IMG/VR virus record: IMGVR_UViG_3300021368_002037 | Coordinates: 1 to 50,094 of that record | Origin: a virus | Strand: one strand, 5' to 3' | DNA length: 50,094 nucleotides | Part shown: piece by piece, positions 15,701 through 22,773 of the stretch | How positions within the stretch are numbered: position 1 is the stretch's first letter | Layout of the letters: each line of letters starts with the position of its first letter | Position numbers and translations under genes: made by a program | The notes under the pieces: model-generated | The model's input: only the letters and a program-made list of their open reading frames with translations | Databases searched by the model: none | Told to the model about the DNA's origin: nothing

Positions 15701-15925
15701 CTACCAATCTGGATATTGCCACTTGCCTTGATCTGTCTGTCGGTTTTTAGTTATTCTCTTTTTTGTACACTCTTTACACTCATAAGAATATGATGATGGA
15801 TACATTCCTCTATCTTTTCTAATTAGATAGAATCCATCAATTAAATCTTTTGTTTCACCACAAGTTCTACACTTTCTCTTCTTGAACAGTAAGTGCTCTA
15901 AACTAAACTGCTCATCAAAATCCAT
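15701..15925 (-). CDS. Small zinc-ribbon protein between genes 17 and 18
   Basis: 74 residues with two CxxC pairs: Cys19/Cys22 in RKCRTCGETKDL and Cys50/Cys53 in YECKECTKKR, followed by a basic stretch. 'C-x2-C-G-E-x-K' with a second C-x2-C is the zinc-binding part seen at the front of many phage HNH or endonuclease VII-type proteins, but no HNH catalytic motif follows. A DNA- or RNA-binding role is likely, a nuclease unlikely. I prefer the ATG at 15925, which overlaps the gene 17 stop (TAATG), to a GTG 15 bases upstream. Placed between large terminase and sheath, its job is unknown. Confidence 0.75.
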   Translation of the reverse strand: MDFDEQFSLEHLLFKKRKCRTCGETKDLIDGFYLIRKDRGMYPSSYSYECKECTKKRITKNRQTDQGKWQYPDW

Positions 15926-17574
15926 TATTGATATTCCCACATATAAGATCTATCACCATATTCATCAGTATGCCAAAGGTCACCATCAGCATCAACAAAA
16001 CTAACATTATCATCTAATCCATCTGACATAAAACCAAATGGTGCCATATCTTGTTCAATTTGATTCTTCTGCTCTTCATATAATCTCTTTCTTACGTCCT
16101 GATCAGTCAGTTCCTTAAAATAATCTTGCTGAACCAACCAAGCATAGATGACAAGACACATTGCAAGGTCGTCATTACAACCTTCTTCTGCCTCGAATGA
16201 TCTGTTCTTTTGAATGAATGTAGTCAGTTCTGAAATAATCTCATAGTCATTAAAGAGCAATTTGTCCTCTTCAATCATAGTCTTAAGGTTTAGTGATCCA
16301 ACCTGTTTGACAGTTTTACTCATTTTGACACCAAGTTGTGTCTTTTTCCCAGAGAAACCCTGTCCTACAATTTGACCTGCTCTACCACGCATTGAGCACA
16401 TAAGAAGGTTTTGGTATTCAAGGTCATACTGAATAATACTTGCTACTTGGTCTCCTACATCATTTACTTCACACAATACCCATGCATTATTATAACTTTT
16501 GACCACCTCATAGATGACATTGGGAAATAGCATCGGTTTGATTTCATTATTCCGATACTTTGCTACTACCTTATGGGGGAATTCTGTTATGTCTACAACT
16601 ACAAATGCAGAAAAGTCTTCACTAACTCCTCTTGCAACGTCAACGGTACAGATATAATCATGTCCTTCTACAGGTTTTTCATATACATCCAATCCAGCAT
16701 TTCTAGTGATTGGGGAATCATATACTAATGTTCTTAATTTACTTGGTGCAATCAGAGTATCGACAGATCCAAGGAATTCGCACTCGAACTCGATCTTAAA
16801 CTGCTGTTCTGATGTGTTAGCAATAGTTTGTTCTTTCCAGACTTCATCTCTTCCTGGTACTTCAGACCAGTGAACGTCTGTTGGGATATAATCGTTTTTT
16901 CCTTTTTCAGCATCATGCCACAGACGGTAGAAGTGATTCATACCGTGTGGTGTAGATACAATAATTACTTTGGTGTTTTTACCAGAAGTAATAGTAGGAT
17001 AAACAGAGGCAAAGAACGAGTCAGCAATGTGATTCGGGACGAACGCGAACTCGTCGAGAAAGAGGATGTTAAACGACATACCTCGGACAGCACTTGCAGA
17101 CGTAGATGCTGCCAATATTTTACTGCCATTTTCTAACTCCAGAGATCCTTTGTTCCATGATATGATACCTTGTTGCATCCACTTAGGCAAGTTCTCGTAA
17201 GCAGTCTGTAATCTTCCAAGAAGTTCTCGGGCAGTCGCTGCTTTGTTTGCCAAGATGCCGATGTTGACACTATCATTGAATACTGCATAATGTAAAAGAT
17301 AAGATACGCATGTTGTAGACTTACCAGTCTGTCGTGGCATCTTACAGATATTAAATCTGTTTTCGTGGAAATTGTTGATAAGTTTCTCTTGGAAATCATA
17401 TGGCCTGAAAGGCACAAGACCTTCATCCAAACTCACAATCTTTACATAGTTCTGTGCAAAGTAAACAGGATCTTGTTTGCACTTGATAAATTCAGCAATT
17501 TGATCCTGAGTAAACTCAATAGGAGTATTTGCTTTTTTTAGATTCGGATTTCCAAGGTAAACATTATCAGACAT
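15925..17574 (-). CDS. gp17: gp17 terminase large subunit
   Basis: The packaging motor: an N-terminal ATPase and a C-terminal RNase H-like nuclease that cuts concatemers. 549 residues (T4 610). Walker A MPRQTGKST at 79-87; Walker B LFLDEF at 171-176 with the catalytic Glu175; coupling motif STPHG at 207-211; nuclease aspartate Asp312 in CTVDVARG; and a later NDDLAMCLVIY acidic cluster. It starts with the ATG at 17574, two bases before the end of the preceding 57-aa gene's stop. Identification is secure. Confidence 0.97.
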   Translation of the reverse strand: MSDNVYLGNPNLKKANTPIEFTQDQIAEFIKCKQDPVYFAQNYVKIVSLDEGLVPFRPYDFQEKLINNFHENRFNICKMPRQTGKSTTCVSYLLHYAVFNDSVNIGILANKAATARELLGRLQTAYENLPKWMQQGIISWNKGSLELENGSKILAASTSASAVRGMSFNILFLDEFAFVPNHIADSFFASVYPTITSGKNTKVIIVSTPHGMNHFYRLWHDAEKGKNDYIPTDVHWSEVPGRDEVWKEQTIANTSEQQFKIEFECEFLGSVDTLIAPSKLRTLVYDSPITRNAGLDVYEKPVEGHDYICTVDVARGVSEDFSAFVVVDITEFPHKVVAKYRNNEIKPMLFPNVIYEVVKSYNNAWVLCEVNDVGDQVASIIQYDLEYQNLLMCSMRGRAGQIVGQGFSGKKTQLGVKMSKTVKQVGSLNLKTMIEEDKLLFNDYEIISELTTFIQKNRSFEAEEGCNDDLAMCLVIYAWLVQQDYFKELTDQDVRKRLYEEQKNQIEQDMAPFGFMSDGLDDNVSFVDADGDLWHTDEYGDRSYMWEYQ

Positions 17575-17575
17575 A

Positions 17576-17749
17576 TCATAAATTTCCTAAATTCAATACA
17601 GATTCTTGTGTCTTTAAATATAATTTAGCATAGCACTTTGCTACGTCTTTCAATATTTCAATACTGGTTACTTCGTCAATTTCCCTTGCAATTTTGATAT
17701 ACTCAAAACCTTTATTCAAATTTTTAAGTTCAATTTCTTCTGGGTTCAT
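17576..17749 (-). CDS. 57-aa helical unknown between the terminase genes
   Basis: MNPEEIELKNLNKGFEYIKIAREIDEVTSIEILKDVAKCYAKLYLKTQESVLNLGNL: a short acidic, probably helical protein. I took the ATG at 17749 over a TTG 15 bases earlier. It overlaps the end of the 281-aa gene by 20 bases and stops one base before gene 17, so all three are almost certainly co-translated. It does not resemble T4 gp16, which lies further upstream here. A packaging accessory is possible; nothing in the sequence proves it. Confidence 0.68.
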   Translation of the reverse strand: MNPEEIELKNLNKGFEYIKIAREIDEVTSIEILKDVAKCYAKLYLKTQESVLNLGNL

Positions 17750-18575
17750 CTCTTTCTCCGGCAAACAATAATGGTTTAGTTGGATCTTTAGGAACTGGGT
17801 TGTAATAAAGTACGATTGCGTTTGGATATACTTTATGGATTTCTGCTTTAACTTCGTCTTTTGTTGGTCTAGAAAATTTAGCGAAGAACATTTGTATTTG
17901 TAAAGTTCTTCCCCTCCAGTTTAAAATTATACTGTAAGTTTTACCTCTCTCTTGTACTCGGAGATACGATTCTGCTAAATCTTTTCTCCAATTAGAATAA
18001 TCTTCTTTAACTTTACGATCAGTTTTTACCATAGTTGGTTTAGAAGCACCAGTTTTTTTCTGTTGACCTGGATCTTCTCTTCTTTTGGCAGCAGCTGCAG
18101 CAAGTCTTTCTTTTTTAGACATACTTGCTCTTTTTGAAGAAGAAACACATTTAGGAATTCCTTCACCAGGTTTGTCACTTGCACATGAATCCCCTGTCAC
18201 AACATTGACCCAACCCCTCTTACCATCTTTTGATTTAGACTTTCCAAACCAATTACGAAGACCCTCTTCATTCATGATAGATTCACTAAGTTTATCTACA
18301 GTGAACCAATTCCACATATTTGGACCATAACTACATTCCTCTTTATATTCATTTTTGCCACAAAGCATACAGAATCTTTCTTCTCCAGTAGATTCTTTCA
18401 CTTCTTTTTTCTCCGGTAATCCTTTGTGCTTAGTAGATGCAAAATCCTTTGCATCTTTCTTTGTCATAGAAGCAGCAGCATCAGCAACTTCAGGTGATGG
18501 GTTTTTCATCTCACCTTTCTGGGTAGCACGTACCATGCCCATGAATCTTTGTTGTGCTTTGGATACTGCTGGCAT
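17730..18575 (-). CDS. Three-part Cys/Lys-rich protein between gp16 and gp17 (DUF3008-like N-terminus)
   Basis: 281 residues. Residues 1-56 (MPAVSKAQQRFMGMVRA...ADAAASMTKKDAKDFASTKHKGLPEK) have the pattern of the DUF3008 family, which often exists as a stand-alone phage protein. Residues 65-185 are Cys- and Lys-rich: CMLC at 69-72, Cys81, then a segment like the DUF5872 type, 'WFGKSKSKDGKRGWVNVVTGDSCASDKPGEGIPKCV' with Cys131 and Cys143. Residues 190-275 are a separate mixed alpha/beta region (TYSIILNWRGRTLQIQMFFAKFSRPTKDEVKAEIHKVYP). The ATG overlaps the gp16 stop (TAATG). The two DUF assignments are from memory of motifs. The function is unknown; the location suggests head or packaging. Confidence 0.82.
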   Translation of the reverse strand: MPAVSKAQQRFMGMVRATQKGEMKNPSPEVADAAASMTKKDAKDFASTKHKGLPEKKEVKESTGEERFCMLCGKNEYKEECSYGPNMWNWFTVDKLSESIMNEEGLRNWFGKSKSKDGKRGWVNVVTGDSCASDKPGEGIPKCVSSSKRASMSKKERLAAAAAKRREDPGQQKKTGASKPTMVKTDRKVKEDYSNWRKDLAESYLRVQERGKTYSIILNWRGRTLQIQMFFAKFSRPTKDEVKAEIHKVYPNAIVLYYNPVPKDPTKPLLFAGERDEPRRN

Positions 18576-18991
18576 TATTCTTGCTTGAATCCGTCTTTTA
18601 ATAATTTTTGCAACTCTGCTGTTGAACCAACGAACAGCGCATTATTAACAGTAGTAGGCGATGATGCCTTATCCTCTTTATTTAGATCCTTCATTTTCTG
18701 TTGTAGATCAATCAACTTATCTGATACATCTCCAACACTTTTGATGAGTTGTCCAACCACTTCATATGATCTGGGTTGCTGTCCTTCTTGTGCCAGTTCA
18801 AGAATACCATTAATTGCTTCTTGACCCTTTTCAATCAAAGAATACAAGTTGCCACGAGTATACTCATAATCCTTAATATGATCTTCTTGCTTATTGATCT
18901 TATTAAGTTGTTGTTTAGTTTCTTTTACGATCTCTCCAGCCTGAACTTCAATATTCAGAGAGTCACTTATCTTGTCAAATTGCTCACTCAT
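18575..18991 (-). CDS. gp16: gp16 terminase small subunit
   Basis: Small terminase subunit, recognising DNA and stimulating gp17. 138 residues (T4 164). The T4 gp16 pattern is visible: a central helix pair 'YTRGNLYSLIEKGQEAINGILELAQEGQQPRSYEVVGQLIKSVGDVSDKLIDLQQKMKDLNKE' and, after a linker, 'ALFVGSTAELQKLLKDG', which parallels T4's 'MKDITSE' and 'VFMGSPTELMDEI'. It starts at the ATG at 18991, overlapping the gp15 stop (ATGA), and its stop overlaps the next gene. In T4 gene 17 follows directly; here two genes intervene. Confidence 0.9.
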   Translation of the reverse strand: MSEQFDKISDSLNIEVQAGEIVKETKQQLNKINKQEDHIKDYEYTRGNLYSLIEKGQEAINGILELAQEGQQPRSYEVVGQLIKSVGDVSDKLIDLQQKMKDLNKEDKASSPTTVNNALFVGSTAELQKLLKDGFKQE

Positions 18992-20040
18992 ACATCAACT
19001 CCCTTACTTGGACTAAAGGTTCTACCGTCACCAAAATCAAATCTTTCTTCACTGAAACCAAAGTCATCACCAACTTCTATTAAGTTATCATCAACAGAAT
19101 TTACAAGATCAATTGATTGATTTGCATCATAAAAATCTACAGATGTCCCATCTTCACCTCTCCGTACCAGAATAGTATTACCAGTAATTTTTTTAATATA
19201 CATCAACTCGTCTTTTATCGCGATATATGAATCGGCAGTTAAGGTGGATCCATCTGTAACATCAAACTGTGTCTGAGTTTCAGTTATACTCTCTGCAAGA
19301 CTGGTTGTTCCATCATTATTATAATCTTTAATTGCCCTTGGTTCAGCAGTATATCTAAGTTCTCTCTTTGCAGTCTTAGTATTTGTGCTTGTATGATAAT
19401 CGACTTGAACTTTTTTAATGAGACCTTCACTACTATCAGCAATTGGTCCAAACAAGAAGGTTTTTGCGGTAAAATCTAAAGTATGAACAATAACTCTTTT
19501 CTCATCATACCCAGATTCATAGTTATCATCAAAACTTACATTATCAAGAACCATTGGAATATCTCGCTTCTCACCAATAGACTCAACTAAATCAACTGTT
19601 ACATTAAATGATGGTTGAAATATAGGAAGAATCTGTTCAATAATTTGCATTGCATCTTCATTATATTGTGACATTATCGATAACCTAATTCCCAAATTAT
19701 AAGGAACCGGCATGAAAACTTTCTTTGCTGTCTTTGATCCGTCTTTTGTAAATGTTTTAAAAGTCTGCATAGTAGAAATTTTTCTACTATTATCATATTG
19801 TATACTGACCAATTCAAATGCCAATCTGGGAAGAGTGATAGATACTCTTCTTCTTGGATCTGGTTTCTGTTCTAAACGGGCAATAAACTTCTCTGCAGGA
19901 CCATATGCAATAGGAACCTTTACAGTAGAAAAGTTAGATCCGTCTTGCTTTTTATGCCGAAGTTCAATAGTATTAAAAAGAGTTCCAAAAGCAATAATCG
20001 TCTTTCGGATTATCTCATGATAATGATATGTTCCTAACAT
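18988..20040 (-). CDS. gp15: gp15 tail completion and sheath stabiliser protein
   Basis: Caps the tail and stabilises the sheath at the neck. 350 residues versus 272 in T4. Shared blocks: 'LGTYHYHEIIRKTIIAFGTLFNTIELRH', 'VPIAYGPAEKFIARL', 'LPRLAFELVSIQYDNSRK', 'MPVPYNLGIRLSIMSQYNEDAMQIIEQILPIFQPSFNVTV', 'DSSEGLIKKVQVDYHT'. After about residue 240 there is an extra module: 'TQFDVTDGSTLTADSYIAIKDELMYIKKITGNTILVRRGEDGT'. The same kind of module occurs in the gp7 homologue and the DUF4815 protein. A variant late promoter lies upstream, overlapping the gp14 stop. Confidence 0.94.
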   Translation of the reverse strand: MLGTYHYHEIIRKTIIAFGTLFNTIELRHKKQDGSNFSTVKVPIAYGPAEKFIARLEQKPDPRRRVSITLPRLAFELVSIQYDNSRKISTMQTFKTFTKDGSKTAKKVFMPVPYNLGIRLSIMSQYNEDAMQIIEQILPIFQPSFNVTVDLVESIGEKRDIPMVLDNVSFDDNYESGYDEKRVIVHTLDFTAKTFLFGPIADSSEGLIKKVQVDYHTSTNTKTAKRELRYTAEPRAIKDYNNDGTTSLAESITETQTQFDVTDGSTLTADSYIAIKDELMYIKKITGNTILVRRGEDGTSVDFYDANQSIDLVNSVDDNLIEVGDDFGFSEERFDFGDGRTFSPSKGVDV

Positions 20041-20065
20041 GACACTTTGTATTACCTATAGTAAC

Positions 20066-20073
20066 TATTTAGA
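20066..20073 (-). promoter_or_regulatory. Late promoter-like TCTAAATA for gene 15
   Basis: TCTAAATA (second base differs from consensus), 25 bases before the gene 15 ATG. The gene 14 stop codon TAA lies inside it in the same register as in the perfect late promoters of this window. Confidence 0.45.
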
Positions 20074-21766
20074 ACTCACCAAATGGGTTCCTTTCAGTAA
20101 AGTCTAAAATATTATCTGCTTCCGTTTCAAATTCGATATTATCTGCATATACATCATACTCATCTTGATCTGATATTGATTGTATTTTGTACGCAGCATC
20201 CGAACCATTTTGTGTTGTTCCAATGCCAACCACCATTTCACCTAAAGCAAAATTACTAGATGTATTTGTTACTTGTAATACCCTAGTATCTGCATCCCAG
20301 TTGGATACGTACGCTGTAGTGCCTGTAGAGACGCCTCTGACAAGTTCTTTATACAAATAGTTATCCGTATTGATTCCAGTCACTGGAGCAGATATGGTGA
20401 CGGTTACTGGATCCGATCCTACAGTATATCCCATACCAGCATTGGTGTATCTAATCGAAATAATTTCTCCATCTGTATTGAATTGTGCATTTCCGGTTGC
20501 CCTTGCAAGACCAGTGAAATCTTTAATGGAATCACTATTATCAATAGTAACTGTTGGGGTAACAGTGTAACCAGCACCAGCATTTGTAATAGTAAATCCA
20601 GATATAGTTCCTCCAGTTCCTACTATTGCTGTAGCAGTAGCAACAGATGATGGTGTAGATGTACCTGTCCCAACACCAATAGTTACAGTTGGTGCTGTCG
20701 TATAACCAACTCCAGATTCTGTAACAGTAATCGATATGACGCTATTACCTGTTCCTATTCCAGCAGCTGCTGCCGCACCAAGAGAAGGTGAACTGAATGT
20801 GACTATTGGATCTTTAAAATATCCAGATCCTTGAGCTGTGATAGTTACTGCACTCAAAGCCCCGTCTGCTAAGATTGCTGTAGCAGCTGCACCTGTTCCA
20901 AAAGTATTTTGACTGCGGATAGTAATAATGGGAGGAACAGTGTATCCAAATCCTGGATTTGTTAATTCAATTCTATCGATAGACTGTCCTGTTTGTCCAG
21001 TCCTACTAGTCATAATTGCTACAGCAGTAGCATTAATTCCTCCAGATGGTGCAGTGGTGATTCCAATGAGTGGTGCAGTAGTATATGCTGTACCATCATT
21101 AATGAGATCAATCACTCCAACTGCTGATCCTCCTATTATACCCGTTTCTTCTGCTCTTTGTATTGTTCCAGTTGCCGTAGTTGCACCAGTTCCAACCATT
21201 GTAAGTCTGGTTGTAAATATGAAATCAGTAACTGACTCGTCTACCGCTTCAATTCCAGTATCGACATTTTCATCTAGAGCAGCATCCATTATCTCACAAC
21301 TTAGTTGATAAACATAAAGTTTATTAAGTTGATAAAATGGTTTCTTTGCCTCTACATATTTAATCTCAAACATAGTATTATCAAGAGGCAAATAAATTAA
21401 ATCACCTTCTTGTGGTCTTGATGTTACTAAAATACGAGAATCTGATTCCAAAAACGGTGATATCATATCATCATATCTTTCCTTAGAGATGATAAGAGTT
21501 ACACCGTCTGTCGATTGAACTCCAAATTTAGATAATATATCTCCTCCGCCAGTAAATCCCTCATAGTTGGCAAGATATGCTTCTATTCTGTACGAATCAT
21601 CAAACTGTGAAGCACTAACTTCATTTAAAATAGTATCTCTGTTGACCATCTTCCGTGGAAGATAAACAACATCCTGTCCGTATATTTTTAATTGCTCGTT
21701 TATAAGATCCTGAACAAGTCTTTGTTCGCTAGCTGATCCTTGTAAAAAGTAAGAATTTAAGGGCAT
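20069..21766 (-). CDS. gp14: gp14 neck protein with inserted GxGY repeats
   Basis: Head-completion/neck protein that joins head and tail. The N-terminal 180 residues ('SASEQRLVQDLINEQLKIYGQDVVYLPRK', 'LANYEGFTGGGDILSKFGVQSTDGVTLIISKERY', 'SRPQEGDLIYLPLDNTMFEIKYVEAKKPFYQLNKLYVYQLSCE') and the C-terminal 'YDVYADNIEFETEADNILDFTERNPFGEF' are clearly gp14. Between them, from about residue 185 to 465, lie six beta repeats with a GxGYTxxP core, which more than double the protein (565 aa; T4 256). Another module, 'YVSNWDADTRVLQVTNTSSNFALGEMVVG', precedes the C-terminus. It starts 6 bases after gp13. Confidence 0.95.
   Translation of the reverse strand: MPLNSYFLQGSASEQRLVQDLINEQLKIYGQDVVYLPRKMVNRDTILNEVSASQFDDSYRIEAYLANYEGFTGGGDILSKFGVQSTDGVTLIISKERYDDMISPFLESDSRILVTSRPQEGDLIYLPLDNTMFEIKYVEAKKPFYQLNKLYVYQLSCEIMDAALDENVDTGIEAVDESVTDFIFTTRLTMVGTGATTATGTIQRAEETGIIGGSAVGVIDLINDGTAYTTAPLIGITTAPSGGINATAVAIMTSRTGQTGQSIDRIELTNPGFGYTVPPIITIRSQNTFGTGAAATAILADGALSAVTITAQGSGYFKDPIVTFSSPSLGAAAAAGIGTGNSVISITVTESGVGYTTAPTVTIGVGTGTSTPSSVATATAIVGTGGTISGFTITNAGAGYTVTPTVTIDNSDSIKDFTGLARATGNAQFNTDGEIISIRYTNAGMGYTVGSDPVTVTISAPVTGINTDNYLYKELVRGVSTGTTAYVSNWDADTRVLQVTNTSSNFALGEMVVGIGTTQNGSDAAYKIQSISDQDEYDVYADNIEFETEADNILDFTERNPFGEF
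20390..21115 (-). repeat. Six degenerate GxGY(T)xxP protein repeats inside gp14
   Basis: The translated repeat cores in order are DGTAYTTAP, NPGFGYTVPP, AQGSGYFKDP, ESGVGYTTAP, NAGAGYTVTP and NAGMGYTVGSDP, at roughly 35-60 residue spacing. Each is followed by a short beta strand (xVTI or similar) and an Ala/Gly-rich turn. The DNA copies are diverged, so this is an old protein-level array and not a recent tandem duplication. Confidence 0.85.
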
Positions 21767-21772
21767 AGTTCA

Positions 21773-22588
21773 TCAACCTATCATATCGAGTGGAGGCATT
21801 TCATAAGTATCCCTGAGTTCTTTTTCTAGGAGTTCAAGATCATTCAGTGCATCATCATAAATTTGTCTTCCATTTAATTGAACTCCTCCAGGAAGAGAAA
21901 CACCTTGGAATTTGATAAGATTTTGTCCCCACTGCCTTTTAATTAGTGCAGTAGTATATTTCTTTAACCAGGAATCATTGTACACATCCTCTGCATTTGC
22001 TGGATTGACTAATCTATAGCAATCAAGAACAATATAATTATCATCACTAAATTCACCCCAGTCAATATCTAGATATAACCTATGATTTTTCTTATTGAAT
22101 CTGAGTTGCACATCTGGAGTAAGAATCCTGCTCAGATCCTCCAGATATGTTTTAGTCATCGTATAGTTTAATAAATCAAGTGCTCCATAATAATAAAGGT
22201 CATTCAAGAACAATTGATATTTAATGTTGAATAATCCACTAGAGATGGTACTATTATCCATCTTAAAGACTTTATTTACACCAAGAACGTGATCGGGAAG
22301 TTGAAGAAAATTTTGATTCTCATCCCAACTCACTGATGCAATACCAGTAGTGGAAGTTGCTGTTGTAGTAGTAATTCCAGTTTTCAGTGTGTTCTTTTCT
22401 GATTCAGTAACTTTATGCTTTAAGAAAACTCTCTCAATTCCATCATAATGAAACTCTTGATATTTTTGAATGGCATCATCTACCAAATCATCAATTTGAT
22501 CATCATCAACGTTGATTTCCAAGACAGGATAACCAAGTCTCCGTAATGAATAATCAATTAAACCTTGTCTTGTTGATGGTTGACTCAT
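21773..22588 (-). CDS. gp13: gp13 neck (head completion) protein
   Basis: Forms the ring beneath the portal that receives the tail. 271 residues (T4 309). The N-terminus 'RQGLIDYSLRRLGYPVLEINVDDDQIDDLVDDAIQKYQEFHYDGIERVFLKHKV' parallels T4 gp13 ('LKDVILRRLGAPIINVEL...'), and the C-terminal 'VYNDSWLKKYTTALIKRQWGQNLIKFQGVSLPGGVQLNGRQIYDDAL' is the well-conserved end. It overlaps the stop of the upstream 61-aa gene by four bases and is followed after 6 bases by gp14, the T4 order. Confidence 0.95.
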   Translation of the reverse strand: MSQPSTRQGLIDYSLRRLGYPVLEINVDDDQIDDLVDDAIQKYQEFHYDGIERVFLKHKVTESEKNTLKTGITTTTATSTTGIASVSWDENQNFLQLPDHVLGVNKVFKMDNSTISSGLFNIKYQLFLNDLYYYGALDLLNYTMTKTYLEDLSRILTPDVQLRFNKKNHRLYLDIDWGEFSDDNYIVLDCYRLVNPANAEDVYNDSWLKKYTTALIKRQWGQNLIKFQGVSLPGGVQLNGRQIYDDALNDLELLEKELRDTYEMPPLDMIG

Positions 22589-22770
22589 TCTTCGATACCT
22601 GCTTCCTGATATTTATTCGGTGGCATTTGATTTAAAGTATTCTGTAACTCAGCATAATCTTGTTTAAGAGATTCAAGTTTAGATTCTAATAAAATATTTT
22701 GATTCATTAGTGATGATATTTTAGAATGATAATTTCTAATTAAAATATTCACGTCAACATCTTGATTCAT
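22585..22770 (-). CDS. 61-aa coiled-coil protein upstream of gp13
   Basis: MNQDVDVNILIRNYHSKISSLMNQNILLESKLESLKQDYAELQNTLNQMPPNKYQEAGIEE. Residues 8-48 have a heptad pattern of Ile/Leu typical of a coiled coil. The ATG is at 22770, 3 bases after the 757-aa gene's stop; its stop overlaps the gp13 start (ATGA). Such short coiled coils could trimerise a fibre or act as an assembly chaperone. There is no direct evidence for either, and I do not recognise a T4 counterpart. Confidence 0.75.
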   Translation of the reverse strand: MNQDVDVNILIRNYHSKISSLMNQNILLESKLESLKQDYAELQNTLNQMPPNKYQEAGIEE

Positions 22771-22773
22771 TGT

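Noticed and set aside
15701-15925. Homing endonuclease (HNH) identity for the zinc-ribbon gene
   Set aside because: The CxxC pairs fit, but there is no H-N-H or endonuclease VII catalytic block in the 74 residues.
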